A DNA stretch of 45,616 nt from Frankia sp. AgB1.9. GTDB taxonomy: Bacteria; Actinomycetota; Actinomycetes; Frankiales; Frankiaceae. Below the pieces are notes generated by a model. It searched no databases. It saw only the letters and a program-made list of their open reading frames with translations, and had not been told where the DNA came from. The translations under genes were made by a program, and so were the position numbers. Shown one piece after another: positions 7,841 to 15,841 of the stretch. Location: positions 1-45,616 of the forward strand of contig NZ_JADWYX010000073.1 in the NCBI RefSeq assembly GCF_016786355.1, in the 5' to 3' direction. Each line of letters opens with the position of its first letter. The first letter of the stretch is position 1.

Positions 7841-8599
7841 TCACTCGTCCCTGAGATGACGGGAGACCTCGCCGCAGAGCGCGGCGAACTCGGCGCTGTA
7901 CCGGATCTCCGGGACGCGCGGGTAGGCGAACGGGACGCTGACCTCGGCCTTGATCCGGCCCGGCCGGGCGGTCATCACCAGCACCCGGCTGGACATGAAC
8001 ACCGCCTCGGCCACCGAGTGGGTGATGAACAGCGCCGCGAACCGCTGCTGGGTGAACATCCGCAGCAGCTCGTCGTTGAGCCGTTCCCGGGTGATCTCGT
8101 CCAGCGCCCCGAACGGCTCGTCGAACAGGAAGACGTCCGGGGCGAGCACCATCGACCGGGCCAGCGACGTGCGCATCCGCATGCCGCCGGACAGCTCGTG
8201 CGGCAGGTGCTTCTCGAAGCCGGCCAGCCCGACGAGCTCGATCGCCGCGGCCACCCGCTGCTCGCGCTCGGCCTTCGGCAGGCCCTCCAGCTCGGCGAGC
8301 AGCCGGACGTTGTCCCGCACGCTGCGCCAGGGCAGCAGGGTGGCGTCCTGGAAGACGTAGCCGACGGACTTCGAGTGGACGTCGACCTCGCCGTCGGTCA
8401 CGTCGTCCAGGCCGCTGGCCAGGCGCAGCAGTGTCGACTTGCCGCAGCCGGACGGGCCGACGACGGAGACGAACTCGCCGGGCGCGACAGTCAGGTCCGC
8501 TGCCGCCAGCGCGACCGTCCCGTCCTTGAACCTCTTGCTGACCCCGGCGAAGCGCAGCGCCGTGGCGGCCCCGGGCCGGGGCTCGGTCGTCATCGTCAT
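7841..8599 (-). CDS. ABC transporter ATP-binding protein (SsuB/TauB/ThiZ-like)
   Basis: The 252-residue protein has all ATPase motifs in order: Walker A GPSGCGKST (about 48-56), Q-loop near YVFQDATLLPW, signature LSGGM, Walker B VFLFDEPF with the catalytic Glu, D-loop GALDE and the H-loop at FITHS. The length fits a single-domain ATPase of the nitrate/sulfonate/pyrimidine importer group. The start ATG is three bases after the amidohydrolase stop, and the permease follows after five bases, so the three are one translational unit. It powers import on the cytoplasmic face. Substrate is not encoded in these motifs. Confidence 0.93.
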   Translation of the reverse strand: MTMTTEPRPGAATALRFAGVSKRFKDGTVALAAADLTVAPGEFVSVVGPSGCGKSTLLRLASGLDDVTDGEVDVHSKSVGYVFQDATLLPWRSVRDNVRLLAELEGLPKAEREQRVAAAIELVGLAGFEKHLPHELSGGMRMRTSLARSMVLAPDVFLFDEPFGALDEITRERLNDELLRMFTQQRFAALFITHSVAEAVFMSSRVLVMTARPGRIKAEVSVPFAYPRVPEIRYSAEFAALCGEVSRHLRDE

Positions 8600-8602
8600 C
8601 GG

Positions 8603-9880
8603 CTAGGCCTTCGATCCGGAGGAGAGGCTCGCCAGCGACGGTGCCGGCCCCGGGCCGCCCAGGACCGTCGGTGGCACGGCGAGCTCGGAGTGCACGACGG
8701 TGTGGGCGACGATCCGCCCGTCCCGCCAGACGGTGCGGGCGACGCCGGCGGCGCCCAGGGCGTCGAGGGCGTCGGTGCCCGGGATCGCGACGAGGTCGGC
8801 GGCCGCGCCCGGGGAGAGGTCGACCGCCGGCAGGCCCAGCGCCGCGCGGGGCGCCTCGGTGACCGTGTGCAGCGCGCGGGCCGGGTCGAGGTGGCCGGCG
8901 ATGACCATCAGCGCCGCGACCTCCAGGGCGTCGCCCCGGCCGACGAGGTGGAACGGGTCGCGCAGGTTGTCGCCGCCGGCGGCGACGGTCGCCCCGGCCC
9001 GCAGCAGCGGCGCGACGGCGGTCAGCCCGCGCGGTGTCGCGACCGGGTGGCCGCGGCCCTGCAGGAACAGGTTGGTCTGCGGGAGCGCGACGACGGCGAT
9101 CCCGGCGGCGGCGACCTGCTCGGCGATCTCCTCCTGCCGGTCGAGCGGCTGCATCGAGAGGCTCACGCAGTGGCTCGCCGTCACCTGGTGCGGGAAGCCG
9201 GTGCGGCTGACCAGGTCGGCCATCGTCACCAGGCTCAGCGCCGCCGGGTCGAGGGTCTCGTCGGTGTGCAGGTCGATCGGCACACCGGCCTCGCCGGCCG
9301 CGTCCAGGCACGCGGCGACGGCCCGGTCCGGGTCGTCCTCCATGTGCGGGCAGCCGCCGGCGACGTCCGCGCCCAGGCGCAGTGCCGCCCGCAGCAGCGG
9401 CCCGGACGTGTCGTTGACGAGGGCGGCCAGCTGCAGGTCGACCACACCGCGCCAGCGCTCCCTGACCTCGATGAGCGCCTCGAGCCCTTCGAGGCCCACC
9501 CCGGTCAGCACGTTGACGTGGGTACGGATGTGAGTGGTGCCGAACGCGAGGTGGATGCGCAGCGCCGCCTCGGCGCGGGCGATGATGTCCGCCCGCGTCG
9601 TCATCGGCCGCAGCGTGTCCATCGCGGCGACCGCGCCGAGCAGGTCTCCGGTGAGGTTCGGGACCAGCGACGCGGTCAGCGCCTTGTCCAGGTGCGCGTG
9701 TGGCTCGACGAACGACGCCAGCAGCACGTGGCCGGACAGGTCGACATCGCCGGGGCCCACCCCGGCCGCCGTGATCGCGCCGGCCGGGCTGGCGGGCACG
9801 ACCTGTGCGATCACCCCGTTCGCCAGCTCGACGTCGACGGTCTCACCCATCGCCGTCCGCGCGGAACGCAACCAGCTCAT
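8603..9880 (-). CDS. Cytosine deaminase-like metal-dependent amidohydrolase
   Basis: The 425-residue protein has the amidohydrolase metal motifs of the CodA group: EPHAHLDKALTA (HxH), HTHVN, HTDET, a later SHC, and GGDNLRDPF in place of the GSDNxRDPF of cytosine deaminase. It would hydrolyse a C-N bond in a cyclic or exocyclic amine; cytosine, isoguanine, creatinine or a related ring are possibilities. The chosen ATG at 9880 has GGAAGG five bases upstream. An earlier in-frame ATG at 10009 overlaps the MetF-like stop as ATGA and would add 43 unusual Arg-rich residues; it cannot be excluded. Position directly before the ABC transporter suggests it acts on the imported compound. Confidence 0.88.
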   Translation of the reverse strand: MSWLRSARTAMGETVDVELANGVIAQVVPASPAGAITAAGVGPGDVDLSGHVLLASFVEPHAHLDKALTASLVPNLTGDLLGAVAAMDTLRPMTTRADIIARAEAALRIHLAFGTTHIRTHVNVLTGVGLEGLEALIEVRERWRGVVDLQLAALVNDTSGPLLRAALRLGADVAGGCPHMEDDPDRAVAACLDAAGEAGVPIDLHTDETLDPAALSLVTMADLVSRTGFPHQVTASHCVSLSMQPLDRQEEIAEQVAAAGIAVVALPQTNLFLQGRGHPVATPRGLTAVAPLLRAGATVAAGGDNLRDPFHLVGRGDALEVAALMVIAGHLDPARALHTVTEAPRAALGLPAVDLSPGAAADLVAIPGTDALDALGAAGVARTVWRDGRIVAHTVVHSELAVPPTVLGGPGPAPSLASLSSGSKA

Positions 9881-10005
9881 GCGACCTTCCGTCCGCCGGT
9901 ACCGAGTCGCCGTCCGACCACCGTGTCTCCCGTCTGGCCTGTCCCGCCTGGTGGCTGTCTCGCTTGGTGACTGTGTCCGTCCGTAGGCGGTTCGTTCATA
10001 TTCAC

Positions 10006-11226
10006 TCATGCGCCGGTTGCACCAGGTGCACCAGTCCCCACCCTCGCGGCCGGCGCGCGGGACCGGCGGCGGGCGGGCGGCCCGGAGCCGCCCAGTACCC
10101 GGCGCGCGATCTCGGCCATGGCAGCGGCGAGTGCCACCTCGTGGCCGGGCGGAGCGCCGCCGGACAGGTTGACGCCGTCGACGCCGGGGATCTCCAGCAT
10201 CCGTTCGGCGAGCTCGGTGCCCTCCGCGATCCCGGCGGTCTCGATCTCGGTGATCTCGGCCGCGGTCAGGCCGGCGGCGCCGCCCGTGATCCGGTCGAGG
10301 TACCCGGCCGGCAGCCGGTCGCCCGCGAACGAGGCGACGACGGCCGCCGACGCGGCGCTCGTGACGACCGGGACGCAGGCGAGCACCAGCCCGCCGAACC
10401 CGGCCGCGCGCAGCTCGCCGACGGCGTCCGCGACCGGCCCGGCCCCGCCGCAGTGGTCGACGAACACCACGTCGGCGCCCGCGTCGATCTTGGTGAGCAG
10501 CCGGGCCAGTCGCCGGTCGGTCGGCGGGGTAGCCGGGGCGTGCGCCACCGAGCACAGCGCGCCGCCGTCGCGGGCCGCCGCCGCGGCGGCCAGGGCCACG
10601 AGGTCGACGCTGTCCAGGTCGAACACCGCCGCCGCGTCCGGGCGGTGGCCGAGGGCCGGGTGGTCGCCGGTCACGCAGTGGACCGCGACCGCCCCGGCGT
10701 CGAGGCAGGCGGCGATCTCGCCCTCGATCGCGACCCTGTTGCGGTCCCGGCAGTTGAGGCCCACCCAGGCCGCCAGGCCCTCGTCGGCGAGCAGCCGCGC
10801 CCGGTAGGACGGCGGGAACTGGATCCGGGCGCCGCCGTGATCGCCGAGCAGGCAGGCATCGGCCGCACCGGCGAGCGTCGCGGCGCTCGCCCGCAGGCTG
10901 GCCGCCGACAGCGGCGCCGCGGGCAGGTCCGCCACGACGACCGGCCGGGTCGCCGCCGCCGCGCGGAACGCGGCGACCCGAGGGTGCGGACTGGCGTTCG
11001 CCACGCCGTTCAGTCCCGCGTCCGGGCCGGGAGGGGTGGCGCCGAGGCTTCGCGCGTACGGCCAGTCGGCGGCGCGGACGCCGAGGAACGTGCAGGTCCC
11101 GAAACCGGGTACCTCACAGGCGCCATCCGTGCCGACGCCGGCGCAGGGGCCGTGCGCCATCGTCTTCGGGCATCGGGCAGCGGCGTCTCGCCAGGCGGCG
11201 GTCGCTTGCGGCCCAATGTCCATCAC
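10006..11226 (-). CDS. MetF-like (methylenetetrahydrofolate reductase family) protein with N-terminal Cys motif
   Basis: The 406-residue protein starts with a four-cysteine segment, CPKTMAHGPCAGVGTDGACE and then C45 (C19, C28, C37, C45), which matches the motif at the end of the MTHFR_C domain of long MetF proteins. A TIM-barrel MetF region follows, marked by GDHGGARIQFPP, LNCRDRNRVAIEGEI, VHCVTGDHP and KIDAGADVVFVDHCGG. Domain order is therefore Cys motif first, barrel second. The family binds folate and FAD and moves one-carbon units; FAD binding here is not proven. It is the first gene of the catabolic block, with its stop overlapping a possible earlier start of the amidohydrolase. It may capture a methyl or methylene group released from the substrate. 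Confidence 0.78.
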   Translation of the reverse strand: MMDIGPQATAAWRDAAARCPKTMAHGPCAGVGTDGACEVPGFGTCTFLGVRAADWPYARSLGATPPGPDAGLNGVANASPHPRVAAFRAAAATRPVVVADLPAAPLSAASLRASAATLAGAADACLLGDHGGARIQFPPSYRARLLADEGLAAWVGLNCRDRNRVAIEGEIAACLDAGAVAVHCVTGDHPALGHRPDAAAVFDLDSVDLVALAAAAAARDGGALCSVAHAPATPPTDRRLARLLTKIDAGADVVFVDHCGGAGPVADAVGELRAAGFGGLVLACVPVVTSAASAAVVASFAGDRLPAGYLDRITGGAAGLTAAEITEIETAGIAEGTELAERMLEIPGVDGVNLSGGAPPGHEVALAAAMAEIARRVLGGSGPPARRRSRAPAARVGTGAPGATGA

Positions 11227-11332
11227 ACGAACAAGGGTGCTGCAGTCCCAGCCGTACTCGGTTTCGTATTTATCAAAACTGAGTTTCAGACCGAACTCAC
11301 GGCGGTGCTTTCCGTGGCCGTGGCCCGGCGTT

Positions 11333-11359
11333 GCGCCAATAACTCGAACGAATTGGCGC
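11333..11359 (-). terminator. Terminator hairpin after the P5C dehydrogenase gene
   Basis: GCGCCAAT (11333-11340) and ATTGGCGC (11352-11359) form a perfect eight-base-pair stem with an eleven-base loop, two bases after the stop codon. No T-run follows. The A+T-richer stretch 11227-11332 beyond it probably carries the promoter of the MetF-like gene, but I could not fix its boxes. Confidence 0.6.
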
Positions 11360-11361
11360 GG

Positions 11362-12987
11362 TCAGGCCTTGTAGCGGTGGTCCGTCGGCGGGCGCAGGTT
11401 CTCCTTGAGCGCCCGAGGAGCGGTCCAGCGCAGCAGGTTCAGCGGCGAGCCGGCCTTGTCGTCGGTGCCGGAGGCGCGGGCGCCGCCGAACGGCTGCTGG
11501 CCGACGACGGCGCCGGTCGGCTTGTCGTTGACGTAGAAGTTGCCGGCGGCGAACCGCAGTGCCTCGGACGCCGCTACGGCGGCCGCCCGGTCCTCGGCGA
11601 TGACCGCGCCGGTCAGCGCATAGCGGTGGGCGGCCGGCTCGGCCAGGCCGGCCACCAGGCGGTCATAGTCGGAATCGGCATACACGTGGACGGCGAGCAC
11701 CGGGCCGAAGTACTCCGTCGTGAACGCCTCGTCGGCCGGGTCCGAACCGACGAGAACCGTCGGGCGGACGAACCAGCCGCGGCTGTCGTCGGCCTGCCCG
11801 CCGGCCAGCACCGTCAGCGAGTCGACCCGCCGTGCCCGCTCCAGGGCCGCCGTCACCCGGGCGAAGGACCGGGCGTCGATGAGCGCGCCGAGGAAGACCG
11901 CCGGGTCCAGCACGTCGCCCTGCTGCAGTGCCTCCGTGGCGCCGGCGAGATCGTCACGGACCCGCTCCCACACCGAGCGGGGCACATAGGCGCGGGACGC
12001 GGCGCTGCACTTCTGGCCCTGGTACTCGAACGCGCCGCGCAGCAACGCCGTGCGCAGCACCGCAGGGTCGGCCGACGGGTGCGCCAGCACGAAGTCCTTG
12101 CCGCCGGTCTCGCCGACCAGCCGCGGATAGCCGCGGTACTGCCCGATCCGCTCGCCGACCTGGCGCCACAACTGCTGGAAGGTCGCCGTGGAGCCGGTGA
12201 AATGGATGCCGGCGAGGTCGGGCTCGGCCAGCGCAACAGCGGAGACGGCCCGGCCGTCGCCCGGAAGCATCGAGATCACCCCAGGCGGCAGACCGGCGGC
12301 CTCCAGCAGGTCCATCAGGAAGTGCGCGGCGAGCTGCTGGGTGGGGGAGGGCTTCCAGAGGACGACGTTGCCCATCAGCGCGGGAGCGGTCGGCAGGTTC
12401 GCGGCGATCGAGGTGAAGTTGAACGGGGTGATCGCGTAGACGAAGCCCTCCAGCGGGCGGTAGTCGGCCCGGTTCCAGACACCTGGCGACGAGGCCGGCT
12501 GTTCGGCCAGGATCTGCCGGGCGAACGCGACGTTGAACCGCCAGAAGTCGATCAGCTCGCAGGCGGCGTCGATCTCGGCCTCGTGCGCGACCTTGCTCTG
12601 CCCGAGCATGGTCGCCGCGTTCAACGTGTCCCGCCAGGGCCCGGCCAGCAGCTCGGCCGCGCGCAGGAACACCGCGGCCCGGCCGTCGACGCCCAGCGCC
12701 CGCCAGCCCGGCGCCGCCGCCCGCGCCGCGTCCAGCGCCGAACGGGTGTCGTCCTCGGTGGCCGCGTGGAAGGCGCCGAGGACGTGCTTGTGGTCGTGCG
12801 GCATGACGACGTCGACGGCCGGGCCGCCACCGGGCCGGCGCTCCCCGCCGATCGCGGCGGTCAGCTCGGTGGGTCCGGCGGCCAGCTCGTCGCAGCGCGT
12901 GGCCAACGCCGCCCGCGCCGCGCTCCCGGCCGGATACGTCCGTATCGGCTCGTTGACCGGCACCGGAACGGTCGTGATCGCGTCCAT
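11362..12987 (-). CDS. pruA: 1-pyrroline-5-carboxylate dehydrogenase
   Basis: The 541-residue enzyme oxidises glutamate semialdehyde, in equilibrium with P5C, to glutamate with NAD in proline catabolism. It shows the aldehyde dehydrogenase hallmarks: EGFVYAITPFNFTSIAANLP, the NAD-binding WKPSPTQQ and HFTGST, the catalytic Glu in LVGETGGKD (E293) and the nucleophile Cys in YQGQKCSAASR (C327). Length and motifs fit the monofunctional PruA family rather than a PutA fusion. The ATG has GGAGGTG upstream. No proline dehydrogenase gene is next to it in this window. It is separated from the upstream malate dehydrogenase gene by a strong terminator hairpin, so it likely has its own promoter within 12988-13049. 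Confidence 0.94.
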   Translation of the reverse strand: MDAITTVPVPVNEPIRTYPAGSAARAALATRCDELAAGPTELTAAIGGERRPGGGPAVDVVMPHDHKHVLGAFHAATEDDTRSALDAARAAAPGWRALGVDGRAAVFLRAAELLAGPWRDTLNAATMLGQSKVAHEAEIDAACELIDFWRFNVAFARQILAEQPASSPGVWNRADYRPLEGFVYAITPFNFTSIAANLPTAPALMGNVVLWKPSPTQQLAAHFLMDLLEAAGLPPGVISMLPGDGRAVSAVALAEPDLAGIHFTGSTATFQQLWRQVGERIGQYRGYPRLVGETGGKDFVLAHPSADPAVLRTALLRGAFEYQGQKCSAASRAYVPRSVWERVRDDLAGATEALQQGDVLDPAVFLGALIDARSFARVTAALERARRVDSLTVLAGGQADDSRGWFVRPTVLVGSDPADEAFTTEYFGPVLAVHVYADSDYDRLVAGLAEPAAHRYALTGAVIAEDRAAAVAASEALRFAAGNFYVNDKPTGAVVGQQPFGGARASGTDDKAGSPLNLLRWTAPRALKENLRPPTDHRYKA

Positions 12988-13049
12988 CGCCCACCTCCGT
13001 CGTGCCTGGAGGTCTACCCCGCCGGCCGCCGCTGCGCCACCGGGCGGCG

Positions 13050-13087
13050 CTGCCCGCCGCCGGACGGAATGGTCCGGCGGCGGGCAG
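13050..13087 (-). terminator. Perfect 16-bp terminator hairpin after malate dehydrogenase
   Basis: CTGCCCGCCGCCGGAC (13050-13065) and GTCCGGCGGCGGGCAG (13072-13087) are perfect inverted repeats around the loop GGAATG. It lies about 60 bases after the mdh stop and before the P5C dehydrogenase start, so it should separate the two transcripts. Confidence 0.75.
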
Positions 13088-13103
13088 TCAGCCCGTCATG
13101 CCC

Positions 13104-13143
13104 GTGTGGCGCGTGGCAGGTCGGTGTGGCGAGTGGCAGGTCG
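13104..13143. repeat. Two 20-bp direct repeats next to the mdh stop
   Basis: Units 13104-13123 and 13124-13143 differ at one base; each ends in TGGCAGGTCG. They lie between the mdh stop and its terminator hairpin. Function unknown. Confidence 0.8.
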
Positions 13144-13145
13144 GC

Positions 13146-14132
13146 TCAGACGAGGCCGAGCGACCGGATCGCGTCGCGCTCCTCGACCAGCTCCGCCACC
13201 GAGGCGTCGATGCGGGTCTTGGAGAACTCGTTGAGCTCCAGGCCCTGGACGATCTCGTACGCGCCGTCCTTGGTGACGACGGGGAACGACGAGATCAGGC
13301 CGGCCGGAACGCCGTAGGAGCCGTCCGACGGGATCGCCATCGAGGTCCAGTCACCGGCGGCCGTGCCGTTCACCCAGGTGTAGACGTGGTCGATCGCGGC
13401 GGAGGCGGCCGACGCTGCCGACGAAGCGCCACGAGCGGCGATGATCGCGGCGCCGCGCTTGGCCACGGTCGGGATGAACTCGTCGGCGAGCCACTTCTCG
13501 TCGACCTGGTCGGCGGCCGGCTTGCCGGCGACCTCGGCGTGGAAGACGTCCGGGTACTGGGTCGCCGAGTGGTTGCCCCAGATGGTGAGCTTCTTGATGT
13601 CCGTGACGCCGACGCCGAGCTTGGCGCCCAGCTGGGACAGCGCCCGGTTGTGGTCGAGACGGGTCATCGCCGTGAACCGTTCCGCCGGGACGTCCGGGGC
13701 GTTGGTCTGGGCGATCAGGGCGTTCGTGTTCGCCGGGTTGCCGACGACGAGCACCTTGATGTCGTCCGCCGCGCCGGCGTTGATGGCCGCGCCCTGCGGC
13801 TTGAAGATGCCGCCGTTGGCCTGGAGAAGGTCACCGCGCTCCATGCCCGCCGTACGCGGCCGCGCACCCACCAGCAGGGCGACGTTCGCGCCCGCGAACG
13901 CCTTTGTCGGGTCGTCGAAGATGTCGACGCCGGAAAGCAGCGGGAAGGCGCCGTCGGCGAGTTCGAGCGCCGTTCCCTCGGCGGCCTTGACCGCCTGCGG
14001 GATCTCGAGAAGTCGCAGCTTGACCGGGGTGTCCGGGCCGAGGAGCTGGCCGGACGCGATCCGGAAAAGGAGCGCATATCCGATCTGCCCGGCGGCGCCA
14101 GTTACGGTTACGTTGACGGGTGTACGTGCCAT
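13146..14132 (-). CDS. mdh: Malate dehydrogenase
   Basis: The 328-residue enzyme interconverts malate and oxaloacetate with NAD in the citric acid cycle. It has the NAD motif VTGAAGQIGYALLFRIASG at the N-terminus, the substrate Arg block GARPRTAGMERGDLL, VGNPANTNALI, MTRLDHNRA and the catalytic His in IWGNHSATQYPDV, as in the cytosolic-type MDH of actinobacteria. The frame is open upstream, but the ATG at 14132 fits the family N-terminus. The nearest good ribosome site AGGAGG is 14 bases upstream, longer than usual, with a small GGATAGCATCC stem between that could shorten the distance. It is divergent from the carboxylesterase gene. Confidence 0.95.
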   Translation of the reverse strand: MARTPVNVTVTGAAGQIGYALLFRIASGQLLGPDTPVKLRLLEIPQAVKAAEGTALELADGAFPLLSGVDIFDDPTKAFAGANVALLVGARPRTAGMERGDLLQANGGIFKPQGAAINAGAADDIKVLVVGNPANTNALIAQTNAPDVPAERFTAMTRLDHNRALSQLGAKLGVGVTDIKKLTIWGNHSATQYPDVFHAEVAGKPAADQVDEKWLADEFIPTVAKRGAAIIAARGASSAASAASAAIDHVYTWVNGTAAGDWTSMAIPSDGSYGVPAGLISSFPVVTKDGAYEIVQGLELNEFSKTRIDASVAELVEERDAIRSLGLV

Positions 14133-14244
14133 GGCCCGGATGCTATCCTCCTGCGTCCGCTCCCGCCGCGCCCACGAGCCGGGTAGGCCCCTGGTTGGGC
14201 GTGGCGCCGGCCACAGCCCGGCCGTCCCCAGCCCTGGAGGTCGC

Positions 14245-15825
14245 GTGACCGGCGTCGTGGAGACCACCGCCGGCCTGGTGACGGGGCGCGTCGAGGACAA
14301 CGGGACGCTCGCCTTCCTGGGCGTTCCCTACGGCGGGCCGACGTCGGGCGGCCGGCGGTTCCAGCCGCCGCTGCCGCCCGAGCCGTGGGCCGGGGTGCGC
14401 GACTGCACCCGCTGGGGCGCCCGGTGCAAGCAGTCGATGCTGCGGCTGGGAGCGCGCTACGGCGCCGACGACCCGAGCGCCGACCGGTCGGCCACCCTGC
14501 GGCGCAGCATCACGCTGATCAACCTGACCGGCGGCGGCGACCAGGGCCCGGTCAGCGAGGACTGCCTGAACCTCAACATCTGGACGCCCGGCCGTGACGA
14601 CGCCCGCCGCCCGGTCATGGTCTGGCTGCACGGCGGCGGGTTCTCCAGCGGCAGCGCGAACAACGCCGTGTACGTGGGGGACCGGCTGGCCAGGCGTGGC
14701 GACGTCGTCGTCGTGACCGTCAACCACCGGCTCGGTGTCCTCGGCTTCCTGCACCTCGCCGAGACGGGTGGCGACCGGTGGGCCGGCTCCGGCAACGCGG
14801 GCCTGCTCGACATCACGCTGGCGCTGGCCTGGGTTCGCGACAACATCGCGCGGTTCGGCGGCGACCCCGACCGGGTGATGGTCTTCGGTCAGTCTGGCGG
14901 CGGCGCGAAGGTCTCGAACCTGCTCGCCATGCCGGCCGCTCGCGGGCTGGTGCACCGGGCCGCGATCCAGAGCGGGCCCGCGCTGCGGGCCGTCACCGCC
15001 GACCGGGCCGACCGGGCCGCGCACGCCCTGTTGCGCGCCCTTGATCTGGACCCGCGCCACGACCTGGACCGGCTGGCGGACTTGCCGAGCGCCGCGCTCA
15101 TGACCGCGGCGGCGAAGGTCACGCTGGCGGGCGCGGGACCGGGCCCGCTGGGCTTCGCCCCCGTTCTGGACGGGACGACGATCCCGGCGCACCCGGGCGA
15201 CCCCGGGCCCGCGCCCGCCGGCCGCGACGTGCCGGTCCTGATCGGCTGCACGGCCGACGAGGCGGCCTTCATGTCCGCCTTCCACCCGCGGTTCGGCGGG
15301 TTCACGATGGACGAGGTCAGGCCGGGGCTGCGCGACGCGTGGGGCGAGCGGACCGACGAGCGCGTCGAGCTGCTGCGCCGGCTGCGGCCCTACTGGACGC
15401 CGTCGTTCCTGCGGGCCTGGAGCCAGGGCATCGGCTTCCAGACCAGCACGTTCCTGCTCGCGGACCGGCGCGCCGACGGGGGCGCCGCACCCGTCCACGC
15501 CTACCTGCTCTCCTGGCGCAGCCCGGTGCTCGACGGCATCCTCGGCGCCCCGCACTGCCTGGACCTGCCGCTGGTCTTCGACAACCACGACCGGGCCCGC
15601 ATCGGTGGCGCCGACCCGGACGTGCACCGCCTCGTCGACGAGGTCGCCGGGGCCTGGATCGCGTTCGCCCATGAGGGCGACCCGAATCACCTCGACCTGC
15701 CAAACTGGCCCGCCTACACGACCGAGGACCGCGCGACGATGGTCTTCGACCGGCCGACCCGGCTCGTCGAAGACCCGGAGCCGGAGATCCGGGCCGAGTT
15801 CGCCCCGTCCCCGATGTTCCTCTGA
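14245..15825 (+). CDS. Type-B carboxylesterase
   Basis: The 526-residue alpha/beta hydrolase starts at a GTG with GGAGG four bases upstream; the frame upstream is only a shadow of mdh. Family signatures are FLGVPYGGPTSGGRRFQPP near the N-terminus, SEDCLNLNIWTP, the oxyanion loop VWLHGGGFSSGSA, the nucleophile elbow VFGQSGGGAKV with S217, and the His block GAPHCLDLPLVFDN with H437. It would hydrolyse carboxylic esters of uncertain type. There is no signal peptide, so it is probably cytoplasmic. It stands alone, divergent from mdh and convergent with the GGDEF gene, only 16 bases from that gene's stop. Confidence 0.92.
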   Translation: MTGVVETTAGLVTGRVEDNGTLAFLGVPYGGPTSGGRRFQPPLPPEPWAGVRDCTRWGARCKQSMLRLGARYGADDPSADRSATLRRSITLINLTGGGDQGPVSEDCLNLNIWTPGRDDARRPVMVWLHGGGFSSGSANNAVYVGDRLARRGDVVVVTVNHRLGVLGFLHLAETGGDRWAGSGNAGLLDITLALAWVRDNIARFGGDPDRVMVFGQSGGGAKVSNLLAMPAARGLVHRAAIQSGPALRAVTADRADRAAHALLRALDLDPRHDLDRLADLPSAALMTAAAKVTLAGAGPGPLGFAPVLDGTTIPAHPGDPGPAPAGRDVPVLIGCTADEAAFMSAFHPRFGGFTMDEVRPGLRDAWGERTDERVELLRRLRPYWTPSFLRAWSQGIGFQTSTFLLADRRADGGAAPVHAYLLSWRSPVLDGILGAPHCLDLPLVFDNHDRARIGGADPDVHRLVDEVAGAWIAFAHEGDPNHLDLPNWPAYTTEDRATMVFDRPTRLVEDPEPEIRAEFAPSPMFL

Positions 15826-15841
15826 CCCGTGGGCTGGCTGG

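Noticed and set aside
6906..9311. 801-residue minus-strand frame as a permease fusion
   Set aside because: Only the part from 7835 is permease; upstream it overlaps the ATPase gene in another frame and has low-complexity composition.
7856..9970. 704-residue open frame on the plus strand
   Set aside because: It is antisense to the ABC ATPase and amidohydrolase, shows repetitive Arg/Gly/Gln-rich composition and no domain; it is a GC-driven shadow.
11227..11332. Promoter of the MetF-like gene
   Set aside because: The stretch is AT-rich with GAGTT/AACTC and CTGA/TCAG inverted repeats, but several box pairs are possible and none is convincing.
9805..13317. 1170-residue plus-strand frame, longest in the window
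   Set aside because: It runs antisense to the MetF-like and P5C dehydrogenase genes, both with clear catalytic motifs; no motif is seen in it.
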